64,000 bases of DNA from Armatimonadota bacterium (lineage in GTDB: Bacteria > Armatimonadota > UBA5829 > DTJY01). Shown one piece after another: positions 1 to 9,064 of the stretch (position 1 is the first letter of the stretch; each line of letters starts with the position of its first letter). The notes under the pieces were generated by a model. That model was not told where the DNA came from. It did not search any database and saw nothing but the letters and a program-made list of their open reading frames with translations. The position numbers were made by a program, and so were the translations under genes. The stretch covers positions 283,916-347,915 of the forward strand of contig JAIMAU010000002.1 in NCBI GenBank assembly GCA_023511795.1. Reading direction: 5' to 3'.

Positions 1-261
1 TATGCGGAAAAGAAAGGGAAATCAAAGCTCCTTGTTGTTCGGTATCCGGATGAGGATAGTTCCGTTGCAGCCTATAGAAGCTTTGTTAAGGCATACATGC
101 CCGAAGCACAGGATACAGGGATATTAAAAACTGAGGATGGCAAATGGGTGGCGGTCAAGCGTTGCGGTCAGTATCTATTGGCTATATTCGAAGCTCCGAC
201 GCGTGAGAGGGCATCCGAACTTATAGCGGCAGTGAAAATGCGATGGGAGAGAGTCAAATGA
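1..261 (+). CDS. C-terminal part of a DUF6599-like protein (5' truncated by window)
   Basis: Frame 1 is open from the first base to a TGA at 259-261, giving 86 residues with no start in the window. The sequence resembles the C-terminus of DUF6599 proteins, which often sit beside DUF362 genes; this is family recall, not a search. The stop overlaps the next ATG as ATGA (258-261), so the two genes are probably translationally coupled. No function is known for the family. Confidence 0.6.
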   Translation, partial: YAEKKGKSKLLVVRYPDEDSSVAAYRSFVKAYMPEAQDTGILKTEDGKWVAVKRCGQYLLAIFEAPTRERASELIAAVKMRWERVK

Positions 262-1139
262 CCGAAAAAAGTGGAGTCATTACCCGACGCGATTTCATTC
301 GGGGGGCGGCGACAGCTGCTTTTGCTGCGGCTGTTGGTTTCCCGATTGAGGCACAATCCGCGGAGAAGCGTGCGAGAGTTGTGCTAATCCGAGATGCTGG
401 CGTGCTTGATAGTGAAGGCAAGATAAACATCTCGGTTTTTGGCCGAATGCTTGACCAGGCAGTTGCAAAACTTCTTGGCAAACCCAATGCTGCATCTGCA
501 TGGAAATCAATTGTCAAGCCAAGCGACTTCGTTGGAATCAAGACAAACGTGTGGAATCGGTTCCCAACTCCGCCTGAAGTGAACGAAATTCTTATGAAGC
601 GCGTTATTGCCGCTGGTGTTTCGGAAGATAGGGTGTTTTGTGATGATAGGGGGTCGCGCGACAAGTTTGAGCAGGCAACTGCTCTTATTAACGTCCGTCC
701 AGCCCGCGCCCATACGATGGCGGGTATGGGCGGATGCATCAAGAATTACATAATTTTGAGCGGCAACCCAGCGTCATATCACGCGGACGCGTGCGCAGAT
801 CTTGCCAAAGTTTGGAATCTTCCCATTGTTAAAGGCAAGACGCGTCTAAACATCCTTCTTCTGCTAAATCCTCTCTTCTATTGCAAAGGTCCTCAGGCGT
901 ACGATCCGAGATATGTTTGGCCATATAAAGGGCTTGCAGTTTCACTTGACCCCGTGGCGGTTGACAGTGTTGCTACACATATTCTGCGCGCAAAGAGGAT
1001 TGCCTTCTTTGGCGAAGATAAGCCGATAACGCCTACCAAGCACATTGCCGTTGCCGATGAGCGCTATCATCTTGGAGTCGCCGACCTCAACCGCATTGAA
1101 CTTATTAAGTTGGGTTGGAGGAAGGATGCGCTGATTTAG
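258..1139 (+). CDS. Tat-exported DUF362 domain protein
   Basis: A 293-residue protein. The N-terminus has a twin-arginine motif (T-R-R-D-F-I at residues 9-14) followed by an Ala-rich hydrophobic segment, so it is probably exported folded by Tat. The body resembles DUF362, a family often linked to iron-sulfur proteins; scattered cysteines are present (CDDRG, GGCIKNY, DACAD) but no ferredoxin-type CxxCxxC cluster is seen. The ATG at 258 is chosen because it follows GGGAGAGAG and overlaps the upstream stop by 4 bases; a GTG/ATG option at 243 would only add residues before the Tat motif. It ends at a strong bidirectional hairpin. Confidence 0.75.
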   Translation: MTEKSGVITRRDFIRGAATAAFAAAVGFPIEAQSAEKRARVVLIRDAGVLDSEGKINISVFGRMLDQAVAKLLGKPNAASAWKSIVKPSDFVGIKTNVWNRFPTPPEVNEILMKRVIAAGVSEDRVFCDDRGSRDKFEQATALINVRPARAHTMAGMGGCIKNYIILSGNPASYHADACADLAKVWNLPIVKGKTRLNILLLLNPLFYCKGPQAYDPRYVWPYKGLAVSLDPVAVDSVATHILRAKRIAFFGEDKPITPTKHIAVADERYHLGVADLNRIELIKLGWRKDALI

Positions 1140-1202
1140 AGTCTCGTGTATTCAAAAGTTACTTTGGTTTCCATAGTCCCCAAAAATTAGTGACTTCCAA
1201 TT

Positions 1203-1240
1203 AAAAGGCAGACTTTTCAGAAATGAAAGTCTGCCTTTTT
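1203..1240. terminator. Bidirectional intrinsic terminator
   Basis: A 14-bp perfect inverted repeat (1203-1216 with 1226-1239) has a 9-base loop, an A-run on the left and a T-run on the right. It separates the convergent DUF362 gene and the minus-strand glycosidase and can serve both. Confidence 0.85.
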
Positions 1241-1278
1241 AGGGTGTCCCAAGACTTTGCCAAAGTCCCTGCTGCAAG

Positions 1279-4200
1279 TTAGGGCATAAGTGTCAGTCTA
1301 AACTTTTCCCCAAAGGGTGTTCGATTGGCGGCTTTGAAGGAAAAGGTAATCTCCGTTTGGTTTTTCTGCGCAAATGGAATACTAAACGTTATGTTTCCCG
1401 ATTCTAGGTGGCCAACATCTCGCTTTATAGGCACCATTTCGCCACCGCCCGCTAGCGTACAGGTGATGTAGACACCACCCTGGCGGCCCTTTGCATTGGC
1501 GGGAGCTATTAGCTTGGCTTCTCCAAGGTTTGTGAACTGAATTTTGAATTCAATTTGCTTGTTTTTTGAGATGGGAACCGTATCACCCGGCTGGAGCAAG
1601 ACCCATTTACCGTTAGCATCTTTTACTTCTACTGTATCAAAAGCGGCATCAAGGTATTTTGGTGGATTATTTCCTTTGCAGGGGGTGTTTCCAACGGCTA
1701 TCAGCGGGCAGTTGGTGGAGTCCGTTCCTGTGCCTTCTGTTCGAAGAGCAGGGACATGGCCATTCTCGATTGCTTGCCAAAACAGTTCTTTTACCTCGTC
1801 ATACACTCCCGCAATACCATCTGGATATTTGTCACGGTCAACAGTTATCCAAAAATCGGGTTTTTTCGCTGATGGTGCGCTTATGAACTTTGGTGCATAT
1901 TCACGGATGACTCTTGTTACCGGCCGGTCGCTCCCGTCGGGATTAATGATACCAAAATCGCTATTCTCGCCATATCGAAAGCCACCGGGATACCACCACG
2001 AGAAGATGCCGTCGGCACAGCTCTTTATGAGCATTTCGTAGAAAGCCTTGTAGTGTTTTGCTTGGAAGTCAAGCCGTATTGGGGACGTCTGCATTCTGCC
2101 CATTTCCCAAGTACTGCATCCCTGTTCTGCCCAAATCATCGGAAGTTGTGGGGCCCAAAGTCTTGCCCATTCGCGCTGGAACCATCCTGGCTTGGCTGCT
2201 TCCCATTCGCCAATGCGGCCGTATGCCTCGGGAGCAAGAAAATCCACGGCGCCGGCAAGATAGGGAAAGTCATACGGGATGCGGCCTTCCCAGCGGAAAG
2301 TAGGGTTCGCCGCCTCTGCCATGCGGAAACTTATAAGATGGTTTGGATCAACGCTTCTGACGAGCCGCCTTGCCGCGCTATATTTTTTGTAAAGGAGGGT
2401 ATCAAGGAAACGTCTATATGCGGCTGTCATTCGATTCCATGGGCCGCTCGAGTCTATCTGGTGAGGCAAGGGATTTGTGACTTTACCATTTTTGTCGCGG
2501 GGGACGGCGAAGCCCCAATCATTCTCGGCATTTTCAATGCTTCCATAACGTTCGATAATCCACTTTTCCCATTCGCCATCCCATATAACGCGGTCACGTT
2601 GATGACCAAAAGATGGCTCCCATGCAAGGTCATAGGCGAAAATTGTGTCGTTGTCCATTAGGCGTGCGTTCTTGATAATTTCACCGATTTGTGGCCATAG
2701 GAAGTTCATTGGTGTGCCGGGTCTAAGTGCTAGATTAGCTTTGAGGCCTAGCTTTTCAAGCCGTCGAAGCAGGTCATTGAGGTTCTGGGCTTTTTCGTAC
2801 CCAGAGTACACGAAGATGCTAACAGCGTTATAACCTAGGTCTTTAATATGCTCGATGTCGCGTTGAAAAACTTCTGGGTCATATGAGCGAGCGCTTAGAT
2901 AATGCTCGAAGTAGTTGCCGTCTTCGATTCCGATTCCCGAAGATGGCATGTAGTTTACCCCACAGGGACGCCATCGTTTCCCATCGAGCATGAATTCGCC
3001 ATTTTTTATTGTAACAAAGTGCTTTTCCTTCTTTGGTTTCCATACGCCCACTTCGTGGGTTACGCGGTCAATTTCCTTAGAGCCCTGGAAGAGTGCCGCT
3101 TCAGCGATTAGCCCGGCTTTTGGCCATTCTGGGCTTTCCCAAACAGTTTCTTTTTTCGCTATGGTGCTGTTCCCGGCGACCGTGAGCGGCCACTCATGGG
3201 AATAGAGCACCTCCCCTGAGCGCTGGTCCATTAGCTTCACATGCCCAACCAGGTCATTCCGATGTTCGTTACTGAGGTTCACTACATTGAAGCCTACTTT
3301 AATTTGTTGATCCTCGAAATAAGTGTAAAAATTTGTGCCGCCATCGAGGAAAAAGATACCATCGTGCATTTTCTCGGCTATTTGTCGGATTACCCGCCGC
3401 ACTTCTGGCTGCTTATACCAGTTCGTATCGCCAATTCCAAACGAAGCCCAAACCCCGCCTTTGAACGGCCCTGAAGCATGCACCATCATTGTGACAGGGT
3501 TGCCCCGCCATTCGCCTTCAGCAGTTCGTGCCTCAAGGATGGGAATCCATCGCCAATCACGCCCTTTGTCGAAGCCGCCACCTTTCGGCCTGGGATGCGG
3601 TGAGCGGATGGAAGAGGGCAGAGGAATTGTTGTAGGTGGAACAATTACTTGGTCTTTACGAACAACAATGCTTGCAACTTCGGTTGAGTCAAACAGTTTG
3701 TAGCTTGGGGAAAGAGTATCGAGTGCAGGGGGTTCTATTGCGTTTAGAAGTTCCTGGTATTCAGGCGTCATTTTCGCTGTGCCAAATGGCCCAACCCAAT
3801 ACTCAAACCGCCCAGTTCCTATGGCGGATGTATGTGTTTGCGCCAGTCCGACGCTCATGGCAACTGCATTCTCGGGGTTGAAGTGGTCTCCTCGGCCGCC
3901 CCGGTTTGGTACACTTATCCAGAACTTGAAGTCCTCTGGGGTCAGCACGTACTGCCGCCATTCTGGAGTCAGGGCGACGGTGGCAATCCACCTTGAGCCA
4001 TCTTTTTCGTCCCACTCGATTGCAAGCTGGGTTGTTCTTTCATCACCTTTCGCTGAGAAGACTGTGAGTGTGTGACCTTCTGGGAAAGGCTTATCTAGGG
4101 AACGGTTGCCAAAAGTGTCGTAGGATTTAAGATTGGAAACTATTATGTGTAGCGAACGTTGTCCTGCGGCTGGCCCTTCGGCGACTGTTTCGGTAATGGT

Positions 4201-4707
4201 TTGTGCCTCCATTGTATCGCTAGATCTTGTCCAGTCTGCTATGTCTTTTGGGGTGAAATTGAAAATTACGTTCTCAGGAAGTTTTCCAGCGCTTTCGCGT
4301 TGATACGCTTCGCGCGTGAGCCAACGTCCACCTAAGTTAATGAGCGCTTTCTGCCACATTGGCGTGTTTAAAGCAATTATGTCTCCACCTTCCTTTAAAT
4401 ACGCCTCGATTGATGAAGTTGACTTTGCAGGGAGGGTTGATGCGTCTGGGATGACAAGGAGATCGAAATTGCTGATTGAAAGCCTTTGTCGGTCGCACAA
4501 TTCACGGCCGTCTATATGTGTAACAAGATAACCTGCTGCTTTAATTTCATTCGCAAGTGCTTCGATTAACGCTGAGTCTTCGTTTGGCAAGCCGTTTCTG
4601 AACAATGCAGCTGTATACTCACGTGTGCATTCGGCATTTTGTATTCCAAACAGCATTCCGAACGCCAAAACCGCTGCCATAAAAAGCGTTTTCTGCAAGT
4701 CGAACAT
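1279..4707 (-). CDS. Secreted multidomain glycoside hydrolase (GATase-like N-terminus, GH5/GH42-like barrel)
   Basis: A 1142-residue exported protein. The ATG at 4707 lies 9 bases after GGAGG and begins a signal peptide (residues 1-26); the frame stays open 16 codons further upstream without a better ribosome site. Residues about 30-110 look like a ThuA/GATase-like alpha/beta domain. A jelly-roll-like section follows, then a TIM-barrel glycosidase domain from about residue 600. Two candidate catalytic acids are visible: the Glu in a W-E-P motif near residue 693 and the Glu in I-W-A-E-Q near residue 860. The C-terminus looks beta-rich. Substrate is unknown; neighbouring rhamnose and arabinose genes suggest a plant polysaccharide. 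The exact GH family cannot be fixed by eye. Confidence 0.7.
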   Translation of the reverse strand: MFDLQKTLFMAAVLAFGMLFGIQNAECTREYTAALFRNGLPNEDSALIEALANEIKAAGYLVTHIDGRELCDRQRLSISNFDLLVIPDASTLPAKSTSSIEAYLKEGGDIIALNTPMWQKALINLGGRWLTREAYQRESAGKLPENVIFNFTPKDIADWTRSSDTMEAQTITETVAEGPAAGQRSLHIIVSNLKSYDTFGNRSLDKPFPEGHTLTVFSAKGDERTTQLAIEWDEKDGSRWIATVALTPEWRQYVLTPEDFKFWISVPNRGGRGDHFNPENAVAMSVGLAQTHTSAIGTGRFEYWVGPFGTAKMTPEYQELLNAIEPPALDTLSPSYKLFDSTEVASIVVRKDQVIVPPTTIPLPSSIRSPHPRPKGGGFDKGRDWRWIPILEARTAEGEWRGNPVTMMVHASGPFKGGVWASFGIGDTNWYKQPEVRRVIRQIAEKMHDGIFFLDGGTNFYTYFEDQQIKVGFNVVNLSNEHRNDLVGHVKLMDQRSGEVLYSHEWPLTVAGNSTIAKKETVWESPEWPKAGLIAEAALFQGSKEIDRVTHEVGVWKPKKEKHFVTIKNGEFMLDGKRWRPCGVNYMPSSGIGIEDGNYFEHYLSARSYDPEVFQRDIEHIKDLGYNAVSIFVYSGYEKAQNLNDLLRRLEKLGLKANLALRPGTPMNFLWPQIGEIIKNARLMDNDTIFAYDLAWEPSFGHQRDRVIWDGEWEKWIIERYGSIENAENDWGFAVPRDKNGKVTNPLPHQIDSSGPWNRMTAAYRRFLDTLLYKKYSAARRLVRSVDPNHLISFRMAEAANPTFRWEGRIPYDFPYLAGAVDFLAPEAYGRIGEWEAAKPGWFQREWARLWAPQLPMIWAEQGCSTWEMGRMQTSPIRLDFQAKHYKAFYEMLIKSCADGIFSWWYPGGFRYGENSDFGIINPDGSDRPVTRVIREYAPKFISAPSAKKPDFWITVDRDKYPDGIAGVYDEVKELFWQAIENGHVPALRTEGTGTDSTNCPLIAVGNTPCKGNNPPKYLDAAFDTVEVKDANGKWVLLQPGDTVPISKNKQIEFKIQFTNLGEAKLIAPANAKGRQGGVYITCTLAGGGEMVPIKRDVGHLESGNITFSIPFAQKNQTEITFSFKAANRTPFGEKFRLTLMP

Positions 4708-4872
4708 TTTCTGAGCCTCCAAGAAAATTGCAAAATCTAGAGAATATTTCAACATTCCTAAAAGTTATCCTTTTGAAGGAGATGTGCTATTTTAAAGAGA
4801 ACAAAAGAATACATCGAGTCTGATTCCAAACAAGCGCTTGAAGTTGATAATTCAGCAGGGAGGAAAAAACTT

Positions 4873-6300
4873 ATGGAAAATCAGTGCAAATGCATGATGA
4901 CACGCCGAAGGTTTATTCAGGCTGCGGGGGGTGCTGCGGCTTGTTGGACGCTTCTGCCGTTAGCTGAGTCATTTGTTTCGGCTGACCCTCTGAGTAGGAC
5001 GCCAATTTTCCCAAAGGCGAAGGCAAAGGTTGCTCTTGTCTTCACCCATATTGCATCTGGCAGTCCCACTTGGCCCATGAAAGATTATGACTATGAGGGG
5101 CGAGCCAAAGAGCTTTCAGACAAGCTGATAAAGGGCTGCCCTGGGATAGATTTTACCATCAGGCATGCGCGAAATAGTGCGGAAGCGCAGACGATAATAA
5201 ACGAACTGACCGATATCGACGGCTTCGCAGTGTATCTGCTTGGTATATGGCCCCATGCGGTAGTTCCAATCCTTCACAGTGGGAAGCCAGTTGTTATGAT
5301 AGACGATCTTTTTGCAGGCTCGGGCGAGATGCTGATTCATACTGGCGGCGGAAACCGAGAGAATTTGCCTTTCATTAGCATAAGCTCGTCAAACTTTAAC
5401 GACGTGATTGAGGGCGTCAGGCTTTTCGAGGTGATAAGTTCGCTTAAGCAATCCAGGATTCTTGATGTGGTGGACTATGACATTAGTGGCTGGGCGGCAG
5501 CAGAGAAAAACATTGGTCCTAAGGTTATCAAGCTTTCTTTTCAAGAATTAGCTGAGTATTACAACAAGGCTGACGAGGCAGAAGCAAATCAGTGGGCTGA
5601 CTATTGGATTAAAAATGCGAAAAAAGTTGTGGAGCCGACTCGAAAAGATATCGTGGATGGTGCAAAAATGTATTTAGCGCTGTGTCGCGCTTGCGCAGAA
5701 AGGCGCTGTGATGCAGTAAGCATGGACTGCTTGGGTGGGTTCTATAGTGGAAAGATAACGGCATATCCGTGTCTATCATTCTTCCAGATGAACAACGATG
5801 GGGGCACCGGTGTTTGTGAAGGTGACATAAACTCCACTTGTACTCAGCTTATGATGCGGTATCTAACAGGGCGGCCAGGATATGTTTCCGACCCGGTGAT
5901 TGATACTGCCACGAGCGAGATTATTTATGCCCATTGTGTTTCAACCAATCGAGTTTTTGGCCCCAAGGGGAAAGCGAATCCTTATATTATTCGTTCACAC
6001 CGAGAGGATGATAAAGGTGCGGCAGTCCAATCACTAATGCCGGCGGGCGAACCTGTGACTACACTTGAAATTGATGTGCGCGGCAAGCGGATGGTCATTC
6101 ACACAGGCGTTACTACGCGAAATATTGATGAACCTAAGGCATGCCGCACGAAGTTGGCGGCAAGGGCTAATGTTGAAACAATACTCAATAATTGGGATGT
6201 TGGTTGGCATCGGGTAACAGTCTATGGTGATTGGCGAAAAAAGTGCATTCAACTTGCACGTCTCCTCGGAATTACAGTGAAGGAGGAAGACAAAGCGTAG
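4873..6300 (+). CDS. Tat-exported L-fucose/L-arabinose isomerase-like protein
   Basis: A 475-residue protein. AGGGAGGA precedes the ATG. Residues 10-16 read T-R-R-R-F-I-Q, a Tat signal, followed by a hydrophobic Ala/Leu segment. The remainder resembles the L-fucose/L-arabinose isomerase fold: an N-terminal Rossmann-like half (about 50-250) and a C-terminal half with the G-V-C-E-G-D motif typical of that group. Export is unusual, since the characterised isomerases are cytoplasmic. It is transcribed divergently from the glycosidase and lies upstream of an RhaI-type isomerase, so a role in deoxy-sugar metabolism is plausible but unproven. A binding or oxidoreductase function on an isomerase scaffold is the alternative. 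Confidence 0.65.
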   Translation: MENQCKCMMTRRRFIQAAGGAAACWTLLPLAESFVSADPLSRTPIFPKAKAKVALVFTHIASGSPTWPMKDYDYEGRAKELSDKLIKGCPGIDFTIRHARNSAEAQTIINELTDIDGFAVYLLGIWPHAVVPILHSGKPVVMIDDLFAGSGEMLIHTGGGNRENLPFISISSSNFNDVIEGVRLFEVISSLKQSRILDVVDYDISGWAAAEKNIGPKVIKLSFQELAEYYNKADEAEANQWADYWIKNAKKVVEPTRKDIVDGAKMYLALCRACAERRCDAVSMDCLGGFYSGKITAYPCLSFFQMNNDGGTGVCEGDINSTCTQLMMRYLTGRPGYVSDPVIDTATSEIIYAHCVSTNRVFGPKGKANPYIIRSHREDDKGAAVQSLMPAGEPVTTLEIDVRGKRMVIHTGVTTRNIDEPKACRTKLAARANVETILNNWDVGWHRVTVYGDWRKKCIQLARLLGITVKEEDKA

Positions 6301-6485
6301 TTTGATAAAACTGCAGAGATGATAGGTGAGATTCACTTCAACTATTGTCTGAACATATGCCAACCGACGAAAATGAGCTCGATTCTCGCCGCTTTGATAA
6401 GGCAATATGTGGCATGTGTTTAAGTTTGCTTGTTTCCTTTTTTTGCACGGTTGGAGAGATAAAAGGGAGGTAAAAAGGTACAAAG

Positions 6486-7724
6486 ATGGCTGACAATTAT
6501 CGAGCGAAATATGAACTTTTAGCTGAAGAGTTGATAAGCCGCGGCCTTGATATCGAAAAGATAAAGGCACGATTAAAGAACCAGAAGATTGAAACCCCAT
6601 CGTGGGGGTATTCGAATGCCGGGACGCGATTTGGCACATTCAGGCAGGATGGTGCGGCGGTAACGATTGAAGAAAAGATCGCCGATGCGGCGCAGGTGCA
6701 TAAATATACTGGTGTTGCACCAACTGTTGCTGTTCATGTACTTTGGGACTTTCCGCATGGCCTTGCGGATGCTCGAGGGCTGGCATCGTACGCTGAGTCA
6801 TTGGGCGTGAAAATCGGAGCAATCAACCCAAATGTGTTCCAAGATCAGGTGTATGCATTCGGCAGTATTACAAGTGCTAATCCAAACATTCGGAAACGGG
6901 CCGTTGACCATATTCTCGATTCGATTGAAATTGGGAAAGAGCTTGGTTCTGAGGTGTTGTCCCTGTGGTTTGCTGATGGGACAGACTATCCTGGTGAGGG
7001 CGACTTCCGCAAGCGTAAGGCATGGGCGCATGAATGCTTTCGTGTTGTTTATGATGCCATGCCTGAGAATATGCGCATGCTAATTGAGTACAAGCCTTTC
7101 GAGCCAGCGTTCTATCATACAGACATTGCCGATTGGGGAATGTCTTACGTTTTTTGCAAGGCAGCAGGTCCGAGGGCACACGTACTTGTAGACCTCGGCC
7201 ATCATCTTCAAGGTGCGAACATTGAGCACATAGTAGCGTTTCTGCTGAACGAGGAGCGCCTGGGCGGTTTCCATTTCAACAACAGAAAGTATTCAGATGA
7301 TGATCTTACTGTTGGCTCCATAAATCCATATGAGTTGTTCCTCATTTACAATGAGCTAGTTAAGGCGGAGGATAATCCTAACAACAATCCACCTATTGCG
7401 TTTATGGTTGACCAATGCCACATAAAAAAAGCCAAGATTGACGCAATGATTCAAACGGTTGAGCATATCCAAACGAGCTACGCCAAGGCTTTATGCATAA
7501 ATCGAGAAAAGCTTGCGCAAGCCCAGGAGAAAAATGACATCGTCACCGCCGAATCCTGCCTCATCGAGGCATTCAACACCGACGTCCAGCCGCTTCTCAA
7601 GGTTGTTCGCGAAGAAATGGGTCTCGACCCTAATCCGCTGGAGGCGTTTCGCGCGTCCGGCTACTGGGAAAAAGTCTCCAAAGAGCGTGCGGGACGATTA
7701 GGCGGTGGTGGACTCGGCGTGTAG
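6486..7724 (+). CDS. rhaI: L-rhamnose isomerase, RhaI type
   Basis: A 412-residue protein of the xylose-isomerase-like TIM-barrel superfamily, closest by eye to the RhaI group that converts L-rhamnose to L-rhamnulose. Likely metal ligands are seen in I-E-Y-K-P (Glu), V-D-L-G-H-H (Asp/His), G-F-H-F-N-N (His) and the following acidic patch S-D-D-D. It has no signal peptide, so it acts in the cytoplasm. GGGAGG lies upstream of the ATG, at a slightly long spacing. The GH78 rhamnosidase at 13.9-16.5 kb would supply its substrate. No rhamnulokinase or aldolase gene is in the window. Confidence 0.8.
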   Translation: MADNYRAKYELLAEELISRGLDIEKIKARLKNQKIETPSWGYSNAGTRFGTFRQDGAAVTIEEKIADAAQVHKYTGVAPTVAVHVLWDFPHGLADARGLASYAESLGVKIGAINPNVFQDQVYAFGSITSANPNIRKRAVDHILDSIEIGKELGSEVLSLWFADGTDYPGEGDFRKRKAWAHECFRVVYDAMPENMRMLIEYKPFEPAFYHTDIADWGMSYVFCKAAGPRAHVLVDLGHHLQGANIEHIVAFLLNEERLGGFHFNNRKYSDDDLTVGSINPYELFLIYNELVKAEDNPNNNPPIAFMVDQCHIKKAKIDAMIQTVEHIQTSYAKALCINREKLAQAQEKNDIVTAESCLIEAFNTDVQPLLKVVREEMGLDPNPLEAFRASGYWEKVSKERAGRLGGGGLGV

Positions 7725-7858
7725 CAGGATTAGGAGAGCGAGAGGTGTATTAGAATATGGTCTCTTAAGCAACGTTTTCATGATGCAATTTATCGCCTTG
7801 CTCGGCGGCCTTCTTTTGCGTTACAATTAGCTTGGGTAAATACCCCAAGGGTAATTCA

Positions 7859-9064
7859 ATGGCAAGAATAAAGCTCAGCGCGGTATTTATCTCCTCGCTG
7901 TCTATTCTCGCAGTTGCTGCTGTTTTGAACATATGGCAGCTATATTTTATGTCTGCCACCCTCGGAATGCTTCCGATAGTTTCGTATCTACTCGGGCGCA
8001 TTTCAGCAAGGGGGTTGAAATGTACAAGGGAATGCCCTGAGTACGTCTCCGAGGGTGAACCTATTTTGGTTTCCCTAAGGCTTGAAGGGGGGCAGATGCT
8101 CGTTGGTCCGGTAGAAGTCCACGATTCATTTCCCCAATGGTTTGAATTGGCGTCCAGGGAAAATGTTGTTGAGTGGCATGATGAGGTGCTGGTAATCTCT
8201 TATAGGACGGTGCCGAAAAAGCGGGGAAAATACCGCGTTGGGCCCGTGATTGTTCGCACGACTGACCCACTCGGATTTTTTACATTCACAAGCCGCTATC
8301 CTTTGTTTTCCAATATGATCGTTTATCCGTCACCTCTGCGCATCTCCGAACTAGATTCGAGGCTTGGCGGAGAATTTGCAGAGCAGCAGTTCGAGGGTTC
8401 TGGCGCAAAGGGGAGCGGTGTGGATTTCCATGGCGTTAGGGATTTCAGTGCGGGTGATGAACTGAGGCGGGTTCACTGGAAATCAACTGCTCGCCATGGG
8501 AAGCTTAATGTTGTCGAGTTTGAACATGCCCTAGGGCATAATGCTGTAATTGTAATTGACCTAGAGCAGGGCATAGAGATAGGCGAACCACCTTTTACAT
8601 CGCTGGAGTACGCCGCAAAATTAGCTGCGGGGATTGCAGAGCAGGCAGTTATGCGGGGAAGTAGTGTACGGCTCATATATCCAGGGATTACTGGAAGTGC
8701 AGCATTGCCTGGGGTTGGGCTTGACCAGTACTACGCGATTTTGGAGGCTCTTGCAGGAATGAAAGCAGACAAGTGTCAGTCCCTATGTGACATGTTATTG
8801 CAAGAGTCAGATTCGATCGAGAGAAATGCAGTTGTGATATGCTTGTCGTCTCGAATCGAAGAGAAAATGGCAGATTGTGCGGAGATTCTAGGTGGCCGAT
8901 CTATAAAGATCTTTTTTGTTTTTTTGAAGATGGCATCAGTTTTATTAGGGGCGCATGAAGAGATATTGATTTCTAATTTGGCTTCCGCTGGGGCGTCTAT
9001 TGCAGTTGTAGAATGTTCAGATAAAGAGCTAATGGCTAGGCTAAATTATCAATATGTGGGCTGA
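7859..9064 (+). CDS. DUF58 domain membrane protein
   Basis: A 401-residue protein. Two hydrophobic helices lie within residues 5-48, followed by a beta-rich section and the DUF58 signature near residue 200: a D-F-x-x-G-D segment, then R-R-V-H-W-K-S and A-R. DUF58 proteins accompany transglutaminase-like and MoxR ATPase genes; here the transglutaminase follows but no MoxR is present. The ATG at 7859 is preceded by AAGGG; a TTG nine codons upstream is possible. The 3' end overlaps the next gene by 11 bases, indicating an operon. Function in this family is not established; a VWA-like chaperone role is often proposed. Confidence 0.8.
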   Translation: MARIKLSAVFISSLSILAVAAVLNIWQLYFMSATLGMLPIVSYLLGRISARGLKCTRECPEYVSEGEPILVSLRLEGGQMLVGPVEVHDSFPQWFELASRENVVEWHDEVLVISYRTVPKKRGKYRVGPVIVRTTDPLGFFTFTSRYPLFSNMIVYPSPLRISELDSRLGGEFAEQQFEGSGAKGSGVDFHGVRDFSAGDELRRVHWKSTARHGKLNVVEFEHALGHNAVIVIDLEQGIEIGEPPFTSLEYAAKLAAGIAEQAVMRGSSVRLIYPGITGSAALPGVGLDQYYAILEALAGMKADKCQSLCDMLLQESDSIERNAVVICLSSRIEEKMADCAEILGGRSIKIFFVFLKMASVLLGAHEEILISNLASAGASIAVVECSDKELMARLNYQYVG

